Assembly: GCF_000321225.1 (NCBI RefSeq) | Contig: NW_004452134.1 | Location: 17,004 to 81,003 of the forward strand | DNA length: 64,000 nt | Direction of reading: 5' to 3' | DNA from: Odobenus rosmarus divergens | Lineage: Eukaryota; Chordata; Mammalia; Carnivora; Odobenidae | Shown: one piece after another, positions 1-12,563 of the stretch | Layout: every line of letters begins with the position of its first letter | Position numbering within the stretch: position 1 is the first letter of the stretch | The notes under the pieces: model-generated | Told to the model about the DNA's origin: nothing | Database searches by the model: none | What the model saw: only the letters and a program-made list of their open reading frames with translations | Position numbers and translations under genes: made by a program

Positions 1-108
1 GACCTTAGGGGGAAAGCTCTCAGCTTTTCCCCATTGAGAATGACATTCACTGTAGGTTTTTCATAGATGGCTTTTATGATATTGAGGTATGTACCCAAAA
101 AGTGCCTT
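1..108 (-). mobile_element. L1 LINE fragment (ORF2 region), cut by window edge
   Basis: The bases read as the reverse complement of L1 ORF2 coding sequence just before the reverse transcriptase core. The plus-strand words 'ctttcagctttt-like', 'ccattgagaatgacattcactgtaggtt' shortened by eye, and 'tttttcatagatggctttta' are typical of antisense L1. The element must continue beyond base 1. It is too short and diverged to assign a subfamily. Confidence 0.7.
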
Positions 109-1745
109 TTTAAAAATGAGTATAGTCAATGTCATTAAAGGTTATAGTATAATGGGTTAGTCAGACTCTCCTTCACCTGATAACCTTTGCAAAAGCATTA
201 TCATTTCTTCTCCCACATCCCTGTCATTCAATTTTCCCATCTGTAAAGTAATTCTTACCTTGAAGTAATAAATCTTACACTATAGGACTGATGTGAGAAT
301 TAGGTACATAAAATGTACTACTATTAAGCAGAAACTTACTCTATAGTGGTTAAATGGCTGAAAGAAAGGGTAAATGGGAGGACATTGTAAACATGAACTT
401 GACAGATAGGCAGGAGGAAAAGAGTGAGGAGGACAAGGAAATTCTCTCATATTAGGAGTTTCAAATTCTGAACATGGCAAGTTGGGGAGTTAAAAACAGG
501 AATTTATTAATGTGATTAAAGATGCATGTTTTTGCTTTGCCCTTATGATGTCGGAAATATCTGTAATCCTTGAACTACACCAAGACACAGCAACTGACTC
601 TGCTAAATATACAAAAAGTCGATCCCTTTATTGTTTCATAAAATATTCATGAATTTTAGTCTCTGCTCATAATGAAGTTATTCCAAGAACAATAGAATAT
701 ATTTAATTCAAAAAATTAAAATGACAAATTCTGGGACACATCATTACACTATGTTTACGCTGATGAATATTGACCTCAATATCCAGGATCCTGAGACTCT
801 GATATGTTGAAGGGTTTGAAAACCAAACTAAATGAATAACTGATTACAACAGCTCATAAAAAAGCTGAGGGAAGGGCTGTCAGTTTTTCATTACTCTATC
901 AGTTAAAACTCTCTGTTGTAGATAAGAGAAAATCAAATCCAAACCAGTTTAAGAAAAAAATACAAGGTTGGGTGCAGCTTTGGAGTGGCTAAGTTCAGAA
1001 TCATCTTGGTCTGGTTCTACAGAGTTGCTGCCATTCCTAAGTGCTACTCAGTTGCCCCAGATTTCTTCAGCTTTACATCAACAAACCAAGTAGACAAGAG
1101 TTTGAGTTCCTTATAGAAAATTGGTTCTCATTAACTTTGATTGACTTTACTTGGATTGATGCCCCTCCCTAAAGAAATAATCATAGCAAGAAAGATGGAA
1201 TGTGCTGATCGGCTTTTCCCAAGGCACATTCTCCAACTCTGGTAACCAGAAGAAATGAGGCCAGCTTCATCCGAAACATATGAGCTGAGTTCAGGGTAAT
1301 GATTTTTCACAAAGCAAAATTGAGGACTGTTTATAGATGAAGAGTGTGTTGATGCTGTACTTCAAAATATTAAATGCCCATGCAGTATAAAAAACTTGGA
1401 ACTGTTCCTGGCACATACCAAGGACAGAAAAAAAGTTTATTTGATCAGTAAATCTTAGGAGATTCTCTAGAATTCTATACCCACTGAATTTATAAGTCAG
1501 TGCAATTCACAAGCAATAACAACACAAAGAATTTATCTTTATATGAACAAGTAATTCATTCAAGTTGATATATAAGTACAAATGAATCTGAAAAAAAATG
1601 TTTACCTGTATATGATCATTAATAAGATACCATTTCCATTTATCAAATGGGCAATTTTAAAAAGATACTGTTGATTAGCGAGGGTGGAATGACAAGGATC
1701 TAATACACAGAAGAAAAAAGGAAAATTACTATAACATTTCTGCTG
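109..1745. other. Mostly unassigned sequence with a probable MIR at about 200-345
   Basis: No open frame or RNA gene stands out. At about 200-345 the plus strand reads like a degraded MIR SINE: a 'tttcccatctgtaaagta' core followed by 'gatgtgagaattaggtac' near its 3' part. A second trace near 1395-1440 ('ctggcacataccaagg') resembles the 3' end shared by MIR and L2. The rest is AT-rich sequence that I do not recognise. Confidence 0.45.
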
Positions 1746-1749
1746 AGCA

Positions 1750-2066
1750 GTTGTCAATGTAAATCAAGATCCTCAATATTGCACAATAGTGAAAAATTGG
1801 AAACAATCTAAATTTCAAACAATGTTTAGGTACCTATGATATACTCCAGTGATGGTTAATACTACAGAATCATGCCAAGTGTTTTGAAGACTATGACAAT
1901 ATATGGGGAAGTGTTTATGATACAAAGTGAAGCGAAGTACCAGAGACAATTTTGCATTTACTTATCTCTATTTATATATGTTGCAAATTTTTATATACTT
2001 ATATATCTTGCATATATATGTACACACATACATTACACACACATGTGCACACATACAGATACACAC
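1750..2066 (+). mobile_element. Ancient L1 3' end with a TA/CA-rich tail tract
   Basis: The segment follows the pattern of the old mammalian L1 ORF2 end and 3' UTR: 'aaaaattggaaacaatctaa', then the degraded tract where the conserved '[10 protein letters not shown]' codons would lie, then a TATA-rich and CA-rich low-complexity end at about 1975-2066. An open frame through 1872-2069 is not an authentic ORF2 frame. Confidence 0.6.
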
Positions 2067-2269
2067 TGACAAGAAATGTACAAAATACATTGGTTTTTGA
2101 AACTTATGGTTTTCATTAGATCATCAACAAATTGAGAAGTCTCCATACCATACTTCATATTTCAAATATCCTTCAAGAAATAAATTTACTTTTATAATTA
2201 AAAAATAATTCTTGCTCCTTTTTACTAAGTATTAGCAACTTAGATGATCATTATCTCTTCTCTAAATCT

Positions 2270-2985
2270 TTACCATAACCTTCAAACCATTCTCCTCTCT
2301 CACTCCCTGCTTCTTATACATTCTCCTGAATTTTGTCACTTGTCTTTCTAATAACATATATCTGTTTGTAATCCTTCCACATTTTAAAATCCTCAAGGTT
2401 GGGGTGTGTGGGTGGCTCAGTTGGTTAAGTGTTGGACTCTTAATTTTGGCTCAGGTCGTGATCTCAGGGTTGTGAGATGGAGCCCTGCATTGGGCTTGTG
2501 CTGAGTGTGGAGCCTGCTTATGATTCTCTCTCCATCTCTAAAAATCAATCAATCAATGAATCAATCAGTAAAATCCTCAAGGTTTTCTGGTACGGACTAT
2601 ATCAGTAATCTCTGTGATATTGTGTAAAAGGTTCCTCACAATCTGCCATCAGTAACCTACCAGTTTCATATCCTGCTCCTGTCTATGTACCTATAAGTAT
2701 GGCTCCAATACTCCCACAAAAGCCAACATGCTTGGAAAACTATACAGAATTTTATCACTCTGGTTTTTGGCTTATGGCACTCTAGATCCCAAAATGTCTT
2801 CTCCCCGCTTCCTGGCTGCCAAAGCCTCACTTGAATATTTTCTACTCTGTTAAATTTCCCCAAATTCTCCACCCCAGGTAGACTTAATTTATCTTCTGTA
2901 AATCCAAGAGTGGCAGCTGGTATAATCTTCATCCTGTATCCCCCAATGCACAGAAGAGCAAAACATTAATAAGTATTTGTTAAGT
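2270..2985 (+). mobile_element. L2-like LINE remnant, split by a CanSINE
   Basis: The flanks of the CanSINE join into pyrimidine-rich sequence with words such as 'aaggttcctcacaatctgcc' and a 3' end 'taagtatttgttaagtaaat', which resembles the 3' half and end of the L2/L3 group of ancient LINEs. It is heavily diverged. It could also be another CR1-type element. Confidence 0.45.
2401..2568 (+). mobile_element. CanSINE (tRNA-derived), diverged, with AATC-repeat tail
   Basis: A plus-strand carnivoran SINE: head 'gggtggctcagttggttaag', centre 'gctcaggtcgtgatctcagg', CT-rich body. The tail is built from imperfect AATC units rather than the usual AAAT units. A 16-base perfect target-site duplication (taaaatcctcaaggtt) lies at 2385-2400 and 2569-2584, which fixes both ends. 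The body ('gatggagccctgcattgg') is of an older subtype than most copies here. Confidence 0.93.
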
Positions 2986-5275
2986 AAATAAATAAATGAA
3001 TACCTATAGTCTAAATAAGTCACAAAATGATTTCAGAATCCAAAGGAATAATATTCCTAATTCCTTCTGAGAATTTAATTAAACTGCCATTAGAACACAG
3101 TTCCTTTTAGATATATCAACATTTGTTTCTTTTAACTTAGTGTCTATGGCATCTGTTCTCCCAACTCTTTACCTTCTTGCTTTTGATTCCTATGCAATAT
3201 CCTTCTTTGTATCCCATACTCCATCCACAGATGCACCTCAAAATATACTCATGTTCTTCTTTACCTATCTATATTTTCTTCTAAGAGAATTATATAATCT
3301 CAGTTTATCTATGAACCCATATCATGATAGTTCACTAATTTCACTTTATCACTAGATTCATATTTAAATTTTTACTTGACAAACACATATTAGTTCGGTG
3401 TCTAAAACTCACTATTGCACAGCTGACCTCATCATCACTATTCTTTTTGTAATACACATCACTTTTTCTAGCAGTAAAGGCTATCAGTGACAGACATCTT
3501 TCTTTTTTATCTCTCCATCATTGCATACCAGTAATTCTCATTTTCCCTGATGTCACTCCTGTATTTTTATTTTCTGCCCATCCTTTCAAATTTCTATTTT
3601 CTAGTGTCTAAATCAAGTAGTTAGTTATCTAGCTTATACCCTTAAAGCACAACTTGCTTTCTCTTGTTTGCCAAACCTTTTTAAAAACCACACTTATTTC
3701 TATGATTTTACATATACATATATGAAAGTGTATATATATATATACATATATATATATAAATTTTCAGCAAATCTCCCCTAATTCTAAATTTTTAATTGCT
3801 TGAAGATTGAGTCTAAACTCCACATGTACTTCCATTTTTATCTTATCAAGCAGGTCTCATCACAGTAGACAGCATACAGGAAGTGCTTAATATATGTTTG
3901 ATGAAATGAGTTAGTATTCATGAATTAGTTCACCTGTATTTCTATCCCCAAACCATCCAGGTGTTAAATTGTTAAATATCACTGGTCCTAGTGCTTGCTA
4001 TACCATATATTCATAATTCATATGGGTTTTACAAAAATGAAAGATTGGCAACTATTTTGCTCCTCAACAAATGGTATTGGAGTTTTTAAATCAGCTATTT
4101 TCGCTCTGACAATTCCCATGATTTTGGTCTATAAAAGGAGTGCTAAGACAAATGCCATTCAGAAAGTCAAAGGGTAGATTTTTATGAATTTGTATTTCCT
4201 TCCCCAGGGAGATGCTGTGGAACTTTTATTAGCTCTATTCTCACAAGCCTAAAGGAGTTGGTAAAATCTAAATTCTTTATTCCCTCTATGGAATAATATC
4301 ATCATAGAGTTACAGCCACTGTAAGTGAAAGTCTATGTAATATACTTTATTTAGAAATTATTCTTAAAAGTAATAGAAACCATCTGGCTATCCACTCCCT
4401 CACTTACTTACTTACTATATAGCCAGATTTATGAGTTTGTGTGCTCAGGACTGCCTACATCTTATGAGTATTGAAGTAAGAGAATACATGAAGAAATAGA
4501 CTTTACTGACATACTATTTTGATCAGACACTGCTTCTTTAATCTTGACAGCCTTCTTAAAAGATAAATAGTAGATATTCCAAGATATATTCCCTGAGATA
4601 ATACAAATATACTCAAGTGGCTCCCTACCTCAGCTCAGCCCATGTTTTCAAAAAGGAGAGGGCTAATGTTCTTGTCTTTTGTTGGGAAAGGAAAGATTGA
4701 TTTAGAATTGATGGTTTCATGATCACTTGGAGCTTTCTCAGTGTATCATCAATTACATGCATGGAACTTTCACTATCTTTGTTTTATGCCTTATATTATA
4801 GTGAAGATTGAATGAAAAAATATCATTTGTCATTAATCTGGCATTAATAAAAGCCTGCGATTTACTTGGTAGCATTTTTGGACCTCAGTTATTACATTGT
4901 GGCAGGGTTTTATTGAATTACCCTGTTGGGGTCTCCCAACACAAAATTTGGTTAAGATCTTGAGACTGATGATGTTACACACATATGCACACCAAGGGGA
5001 TGTGAAAATGTTTATTACTTCCAAGATGGGGCTTTTTGGGGGATAACAGTATAGAGCCCAAGCAGGTCTGAAAATGGCCTGAGAAGCAAGGAAGGAGAAT
5101 GAATTTGGGGTTTTACGGTACTAGGGCTGGGGTTATGGATCCTGCCTGGCTTGAATTTCCTGCCCAGACCAAAGACTTTATTATTTTTTTTTTTTCAGCT
5201 TGCTCATATGTGAGGCAAAGGTAAAGCAGAAGAGATGGCACTTTAAATCTGTCAGCAGTTAAACAGCAAAATTGC
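2986..5275. other. AT-rich unassigned sequence; TA microsatellite; possible LTR trace
   Basis: A TA-rich simple repeat lies at about 3712-3758. A short L2/MIR-type 3' end may lie at about 3835-3915 ('gcatacaggaagtgcttaat'). At about 4880-5165 the sequence (antisense polyadenylation-like 'tttatt', then G-rich sequence) has the feel of an old LTR, but I cannot name it. Short open frames at 3140-3355 and 3995-4177 have no recognisable protein features. Confidence 0.4.
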
Positions 5276-5385
5276 ATTTTAGTCCCATTTTATACATTAG
5301 AAAATTTTCCATAGCTCAGAGAGGTAAGTAGTTGAAGATCACAAAGCTTTCTTGTCAGAACCAGAACTCATCTCAGAAGACAATT
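5276..5385 (-). mobile_element. MIR SINE fragment
   Basis: The MIR core is readable in reverse: 'cccattttatacattagaaa', then 'cagagaggtaagtagttgaa', then the degraded 'gatcacaaagct' and 'ccagaactca' where the consensus has the conserved core. About a quarter of positions look changed, as expected for a MIR. Confidence 0.65.
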
Positions 5386-5486
5386 TTAAAATACTTGTTT
5401 TTTTTCCCACCATACCTGTACTGCCTTCCTCAGAAGGAAGTGAGTAAAAATTAATCTGAGTTGCTTCTATATTTCCATTTGAAAAT

Positions 5487-5689
5487 GGCGCCTGGGTGGC
5501 TCAGTTGGTTAAGCGACTGCCTTCGGCTCGGGTCATGATCCTGGAGTCCCGGGATTGAGTCCCACATCAGGCTCCCTGCTCAGCAGGGAGTCTGCTTCTC
5601 CCTCTGACCCTCTTCCCTCTCGTGCTTTCTATCTCTCATTCTCTCTCTCTCAAATAATAAATAAATCTTAAAAAAAGAAAAAAAGAAAA
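5487..5689 (+). mobile_element. CanSINE (tRNA-derived), plus strand
   Basis: Starts 'ggcgcctgggtggctcagtt' and continues 'ggttaagcgactgccttcgg', 'atcctggagtcccgggattg', a CT-rich body ending in CTCTCTCT, and a tail of AAATAA units then A-rich sequence. A short repeat 'gaaaatg' at 5481-5487 and 5690-5696 is the probable target duplication. It belongs to the 'gcgactgcc/cctggagtcc/ctctgaccctcttccc' subtype shared with the copies at 36555 and 51407. Confidence 0.95.
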
Positions 5690-5696
5690 GAAAATG

Positions 5697-6984
5697 TTTC
5701 TGAAGACTTGCTGTGTTGGAATGGATCTAAAAAGGAATTGCAATTGAAATATCTGCACTCCCTGATACAGACACAATGTGTCAGATCAGGACCTACTTTG
5801 GAAATCATTGTCATCTAACTAGTAGAATATTTTAAGATATGATTATAAAACTCTAGTACTCTGGCTCCTTCACCTGCCCAAATAAATCAAACAATTCCTA
5901 CCAACTGTGCTGCATGTTATAACAAGGAGATACAATGTCTTTGTTAGGTCAACTTCACTTGTTCAGAAGCAGTGGTGGTTCAGCTTAGAGTCAGGGTTCC
6001 ACTGCCTGCTATAAGTTTACTTGTCTAGCTTTTGACTCCTATTGCTTAGGTCCTTGTTCTGGTGCCTGCCTGTATAAAAGACTCATCTCCTACCTCCTTG
6101 AAATCCTGACGTTACTGCTTGTCCTTCACCTATTATGTGCTCTAAGGTAGATGCTGGAACATTGAATGCTCCCAGGTCTCTGTTTTATCAAACATACCCG
6201 ATCACAGTTTATATCATGGTATATCTCGCCTTCATCTTACACCCTCCTGGGAGCATCAGAGGAGAGGCACCATTATTGAGATCCTATAGCTTAAAATAGC
6301 ATTCATTGGAACAAAAAGACAAAACTTGGCTCTGTATGCTAGGTTCTCTCCTCCCCACCTCTGGCCTGCCTACTCCTCAAGAGGCTTTCTTACCTGGACA
6401 AAAAAAGTGCAGAACTCATTTCTTTTTTATTTTTATTTTAAGTTGTTTTTTTTTTTTTTAAATCAGTACTCATTTTTTAGTAACTACTGTCTTTCATGTC
6501 TATCATGTCTGTATTTACATGTGCCCCTTGTCATAGTCTTTGAGGTACTGCTTCTTGGGGTTTTCAGAGGTCTGAAAGGTTAAACCCTTTAGAACAGTTT
6601 TAAGGATTTGATAAATGGCCAGGAAGAAGTTTCTCACAATTTACTAGTTTTGTAAACTGCGTTGGTTCTTGCTGATTCATTGTCGACTTACTCAGGAGGG
6701 TCTGATAAAAGATAGATTCTATTCTTATTGTCTCCATTTAATTACAGGAAGGAAATTTAGTATCCTCAGTTCTAGAAATCTTCTCATTTGATAGAAATAC
6801 TAAAGCCATCAACAGTATGTATCAATGATGGACTCATATAATTCTCCAGTCCACTCTCTTCCCCAGGCCTTTCCCAATGGTAAAATGGAATTTGCTATCT
6901 TTGTGGGGTCTAGAAACTGAAATAGAATTTGTACCTTCTAATTTAGACCAACACAATATAAGAAAAACAACCAAATGAATTATC
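5697..6984. other. Unassigned sequence
   Basis: No repeat family or gene was recognised. Two T-rich tracts (about 6420-6462) resemble decayed poly(A) tails in reverse, but no element body can be attached to them. An open frame at 6326-6583 runs through such a tract and looks accidental. Confidence 0.4.
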
Positions 6985-7161
6985 ATTTTTTAAAGATTTT
7001 TTATTTATTTATTTGAGAGAGAGAGCACGAAGGGCAAAGGGAGAAGTAGACTCCCCACTGAGCAGGGATCCCAACGCGGGGTTCAATCCAAGGACCCCGG
7101 AGATCATGACCTGAGCCAAAAGCAGAGGCTTAACTGACTGAGCTACCCAGGCATCCCCCAG
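6985..7161 (-). mobile_element. CanSINE, minus strand
   Basis: Reverse-complement CanSINE: T-rich tail with TTTATTTATTTA, GA-rich body, 'gatcatgacctgagccaaaa', and head 'ctgagctacccaggcatccc'. The 10-base duplication atgaattatc lies at 6975-6984 and 7162-7171. Several changes in the box regions mark it as moderately old. Confidence 0.93.
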
Positions 7162-7171
7162 ATGAATTATC

Positions 7172-10100
7172 TTTATGCACTAAAATGCTGAAGTTCTTGG
7201 AAAGTTAATCTATATTCCTCTTAGGAGTTAAGTACCAATAGTTCACCTTTTTAATCATATGTAATATGATCACCTTTTCATTGCACGTGCTCTCAATTTT
7301 CCCTTTTCTGGTTGAATATTAGTATTTCTAAGGAAGACATTTTCACTCAAAGGAGTTTTTTTCAACTTATCTTATTCTCCCTTCATGACCAGGCTCTAAC
7401 ACCTCTTTCTACTGCATCTTCCTTCTTTTCCTTCTCAATGATTTTTTGTTCTTAGTTTACTAAAGTGTTTGCACAAGTCTTCTCTATTCTAAACATCTTG
7501 CTGCTCCTCTGATCCCCCCTTAACCTAATGTCCCAGCACCTTTCTCTTGTCTTCATTTAAACTTGTGTTGTGAGAAATCCGTTATGAAAAAAGATGGAAT
7601 ATGAATACCTTTCTTTATGATATTAATTATATCTTGTGATCTTTTTGAATCTTAATTTCCTTTTCCAGGAAAAATGGTTTCTTTTAGTTGAAAGATTGAT
7701 AATAAAATATTAATTCAAAATAAAAACAAGAAAGATAAACATGATTTTTTTCTTAATGTAAGGGTAATTAAGTTTTGCCTGCTATTCGTTACTTCTTTTT
7801 CTTCTTGGCAGAATCAAAGAGGGGCAATTCTGTTGCCAAAATTTGGAATGTAAACGTGATTAAAAGATTTGAAGAATAGTAATGGGATGAACCTCATTCC
7901 TTGGCACTCAGTAGTCATTAAATCAATGTTTGTAAAGGAATTTTCAAGCAGAAGCATTTCATATTGTGTCTTATATTTTACAACAAAAGAGTGGTGAGGA
8001 TCAACTTGAATACCATGCAGTCCTTACTGTGCAACTTTCCGTTTCCAACTGTCCTTCACTACAAATGTATAAGAAAAATAAAAGAAGAAAAGATTTTTCC
8101 CTAAATTTTGGATCCTCTCTTCCTTTATTAATTTTAATTTGGACCTCAAGGTAGCTAGTTTTATTATTATTCATTATTGCCTTATGATCTTCATTATCAT
8201 CATTATCATCATGTTGCACTCATAAAATAAAGCCTACTTTAATATTCACTGTCACCTTTCTCAGAAGAAAAGTTATGCCTTCCAGAATCATGAAATAAAA
8301 TCAGTCGCTGATCCCTGTAGGAGATTAACACCATAATGTGATGACTGCCCAAACCCACAAAGTCTCATCTAATAATATATGCTTCTCTTCTATCTGATTT
8401 AAAGATTATAGAAATCAAACTGAATGATAATTATAACCTAGGATCTATGTAGGCAAACTGATAGATGTCATCATTATTGAAATTAGAAAAGGTATAATTA
8501 GCTAAAGTTATTTTAAACCCATTTATCATCTTAGTCATTAAGGTAGTTCTGAAAACATCTATAAAATACCTCAAGGACCAAGAATTCAATATAAATTCGT
8601 ATCAATTCAAAATACAATATGCTAAACACCTGCTCTCTTGGGCTCAACAATAAATGATTATGAAGTACTACATTAACATGTAGATCTGTTAAGAGAGACC
8701 AATGTGAATAGTGATCAAACAATGTCAACCAGGGTAAAATTGTTAAAAAAAATGTTAACAAAATTTTTCTCTTTAGTGATATTAGCCATCAAAATTATAG
8801 TTTACACACAAATCAAAACTGTTTTAAATAATTTGGTATGTAATCTTATGAGAATATCCAGCTGGAAAATGGTAATATTATCTTAGATTTCACACACTAA
8901 ATTTACAGAGTTGATATCTTTACATTATTTTCCCATAATATCTTTAATTATGAATACAGGTATGAAGAATATTTCTCATACACTTCTGGGAAAATAAGTC
9001 AGACATAATTTTATTAGGATACCTCTTTTTACTAAAGTATTATTTTGAAGGATTCTAAAATCATTTTTTGTATAAAAGGAAAAGATTGCCTTTTGAGTAC
9101 TTTTGTTTTTATTTTTTTATTTTTTTGACAGTCTGCACAAATATAATTGAAATTGTAATCATAGTATTTTGGTATCACAAAGAATCAGTAGCTAAGTTAT
9201 TAAACTACAAATAAAAATCATGTATTTTGTTTTAATCTTTATAAAGAAAATTGTTTTCTCATAAAAAGATCAAAGTGTGCTTACTACTTCCTTGGATTTT
9301 TAAAGAGGTAATGAGCAGTAAACTTAGCAATTACTCATACATATTACTCAATGTCATTCATTGAAGAGCAGCAAACTATGAAGAAGGAAAGATATCATCT
9401 ATTAAGGGGAGAGACTTTGGTCCAATTTTATACTCCATGAGTTCTCATTCTTCATTGTAATGCTTGAATAATTTTATGCACGGCATTACAAATAAAGGTA
9501 GAAAATTCTTGAAGTCTGTTTGACTGTGGTTTAATTGAAATGCCTCTTCCACAATCGTGTGTGCTAATTCAACCAGCAAACTTGATGTGCTTTTAAATGA
9601 TACAAAGCTAGATAGTATATCACAATTTGCAAATGATACATCATGATGTTAAGAAAAATCTGTGTTGCTCCTACCAATCCACTGGCTTGGGTTTCTGTAA
9701 ATCGTTTTTATCTGCACCAATAATTACCGTACTTCAGCAAGGCAGCTTTAATTAAATGTCATCCTTTAAAATCAAGAAACACTTACAAGGTCAAGTGGGT
9801 CTAGGATAAAACTAAAGTTTGCTCTCAAATCATGGATTGCTTGATATTCTGCTATAAAGAAAAATTGTAAATGGGGCCTACATAATTATCCTCATACAAT
9901 TTTAATGAGATTTTGGCCAGTTTGGAATTGTTTCCTCTGTATAATTTTGCATCTGTTTGTTGAACAATAATACTTTCTTACTTTTGACTGTGAAAAACTT
10001 TCCAGAGGAAAGTATTTCATGCAATAAGTCTGGTATTTCCTATTTGTATGAAAATCAGTTTAGGAGACTTATAATCAGTTTTGCCAAACGAAGTAAAAGA

Positions 10101-10539
10101 ACTACCTGGATTATAATTCCCTAACTGCTTTGTAGAAGTTCAAAAGATAATTTTGTTAACTATTTCATTCTATTTATGTGAATGTGTGTATGTGAAATTA
10201 TATGAGATATGTTGTACAATTTCTAAAATATTAAAGGGATAACCAGATCACATGTTGATTTCAATTGTTTGAGAAAAGTATGAAACCTTGAAATATTCAG
10301 TGCTTACACATTGAAAAACAATACCTTCATTCTCTCATTCAATTCTTCTATTTTGTATCTACCATATGTATGTGGAAGTGATACATAAAGAAATGGATGA
10401 TTATTCTATAGGAATAGTTAGACAATGCAGGAGCTGCAGTTTGAAAAAAAATAATATTTATTAATTACTTCAGTGCAAAATGGCATCATATGAACATATG
10501 AATGAACATACTGTTCATCCATCTGATGAACAGTAACAA
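7172..10539. other. Long repeat-poor stretch with a candidate conserved block
   Basis: Over 3 kb with no recognised SINE, L1 or LTR. Minor features are ATC-type units at about 8160-8215 and a pyrimidine-rich part at 7370-7560 that may be a very old LINE. From 9470 to 9990 the sequence is rich in homeodomain-type TAATTA/TTAATTAA and Sox-type ACAAT words and lacks repeats, so it is a candidate conserved non-coding element. This is inference; no alignment was possible. Confidence 0.4.
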
Positions 10540-10650
10540 CAAACCTGGCCCCAGATCACTCAACTCATTAATGGTAACAGTGGTATTTGAACCCAGTTAG
10601 TGGGATTCTAGAGTATATAATCATAAGCCCTAACTCTTCAGCCTCTAATA
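10540..10650 (-). mobile_element. MIR SINE fragment
   Basis: The reverse MIR end is readable: 'gatcactcaactcattaatg', 'gtatttgaacccagttagtg', then 'cataagccctaactcttcag', matching the antisense MIR consensus region that ends in the tRNA-related part. The remainder towards 10360 is too diverged to include. Confidence 0.65.
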
Positions 10651-10774
10651 GGTAAAAATTTGCAGTTTGAACAAAACAGGATTTGAAAGACTATTGAATA
10701 AAATGGGAAAACCTGAGCAAAGACTTCGGTATACCATTGCATTATATGTTGGGCAGACTTGGACACAACTTTCT

Positions 10775-11115
10775 CAATATGCAGTCCTCTCTCCTTTTCC
10801 AGCCTCATCTCAAATCTTGAATTAAGTCATACGCAGTGTTCATTTGCATACATTCTCATCTCTGTACCTTTGTATATACTCTCACTCCATTTCGAAGCCC
10901 CTCCCATCTTTGGCTTTTCCAATATCCTTTAAAACCCAACTAGGGATCCACACTGTCACTGTCTTTCTATCTCCTATCTCTCTTCTGTTCCCTTAAAGGG
11001 CCCTATGTATATTACTCTATTGAATTTAAAACGTTTTCTAATTAGTTAAGTAATTATCACTAGTGTCTCACACAATAACTAGCCTAGTAAATACTGATAA
11101 GATTTTGTTGACCTA
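10775..11115 (+). mobile_element. L2 LINE remnant, 3' region
   Basis: The plus strand has the L2 order of pyrimidine-rich blocks: 'cagcctcatctcaaatctt', a 'catctctgtacctttg' block, 'cctcccatctttggcttttc', then the region before the 3' end with 'ctagcctagtaaatactgat'. Diverged but in the right order over more than 300 bases. Confidence 0.6.
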
Positions 11116-11239
11116 AATTGAACTTAAGCATGAACCTTGTGTTTTTATTGTTTTCCTTTCAGCCTGCTACATATTAGAAATTCAGACTTTTAATGACTAA
11201 GTGAATGGGTTATATGTGTGCTGGACATGTGCACGTGAC

Positions 11240-11465
11240 TTAAGCCTACGAGGTCTGAGCTTGAATCCCAATTCTACCATTTAATTGTCATTTAATTTGT
11301 CCAGATGTTCAACTTCCTTAAGCCTCTGTTTCTTCATCTACTGAGAAGGGAAAATGAAAACTATCTTCCCATATGATCACCAATATAGAATGAGATAATG
11401 TATGTGAAATGATCACTATAGCACTCGATGGAAAGTCAATGTTCCATATGTGGTGGTTATTAGGT
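11240..11465 (+). mobile_element. MIR SINE, nearly complete
   Basis: The plus-strand MIR order is clear: 'tctgagcttgaatcccaatt', 'ctaccatttaattgtca' (core), 'cttaagcctctgtttcttca', then 'gaatgagataatgtatgtga' and the 3' part 'gcactcgatggaaagtcaat'. It is one of the best-preserved MIRs of the window. Confidence 0.8.
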
Positions 11466-12546
11466 ATTAACTAATTAGGCATTAACCTAGTTAGGTTTTT
11501 GGTATTAGTATCAGTGGTATCATGAACATTCTTATTTTTATTCCTTAAACATCCCCCAAACCTGATCCTTTAACAATAGTCTAGATAAAATAATGAATTA
11601 GGAACATTTACAAACTAGTCAATATAAAGATTAAAAGATTATAAATAGGCAATATAAGATTGAGAATTTTTACTATTTCAAAGGAAAAAAGAAAAAATGT
11701 TCTAAAAACAAATATGAGCATCTTTTACAGAGGGAACTAGAGGGAGTTATAAGTTGACCAAATTTGAACAAGTTTCATATGACTACCAAGCTGTCCATTG
11801 ATATTCATTTCCTAGAGACTACTAAATTGTTCCATACTTCTGGAAAAAATCATTTAAACTCCCTTTTCATTATGTATACTGCCTTTGAGAGACCAGGGGC
11901 CTTCCTAAAGAGACATTCAGTGTGGGACTAAAACCATTTGAACCATTGACAGAGTGAAAATGGCTTATATTAGTGCAAAATGAGACATTCCTGTAAATGT
12001 TAAAGACTTTTTAGAAGACTTTTCATAATATCTTAAAGTTATCCATATCTATTCTAGCCGTGCAAAACTTTAAATTTAGTACTTTCTTAGGGCAGTCAGT
12101 AATATGCTGTAGTTAGTCACACATGAATTAGTAACTAGTGTCACTGGAAAATCAATGTGAACTAAGCTTTTTGTGAAATTTCAACACAATTCATATAGGT
12201 GTTTTGAGCTACTTATTTTCTAGGTGTATTTAGTATCATTTGTTCAAAATACACTGAAGGAAGAACATTCTTATTAAGTTAAAGGCCTATGTTTCCCAAA
12301 GTATACAAAATATCATTGCTTTACTAATCTCATCCATATCTTAATTTAGGGACAACAAATATTCTAAAAATTCAAACAAAGCATTTTGTACTTCAGCTCT
12401 AATAAAATCTGTGCATTTTTTATTATATTTGCAAATTATACAAACATTGTTAATGCTGAAGATATTTAAATGTATAAGACAGAATAAAACTGTATTTTCT
12501 TAAATTTATTAACTTTGATGATTTAAACCAATGATTAAATGTTTTT
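11466..12546. other. Unassigned AT-rich sequence
   Basis: A short run of related words at 11460-11520 (ggtattaa / gcattaac / ggtattag) is a weak local repetition. I see no transposable element, RNA gene or plausible coding frame in the rest. Confidence 0.45.
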
Positions 12547-12563
12547 AAATACTGATAATTACA

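Noticed and set aside
5487..5560. tRNA gene suggested by box A and box B words
   Set aside because: The tRNA-like head belongs to a CanSINE; no cloverleaf is kept and the same head recurs 19 times with SINE bodies.
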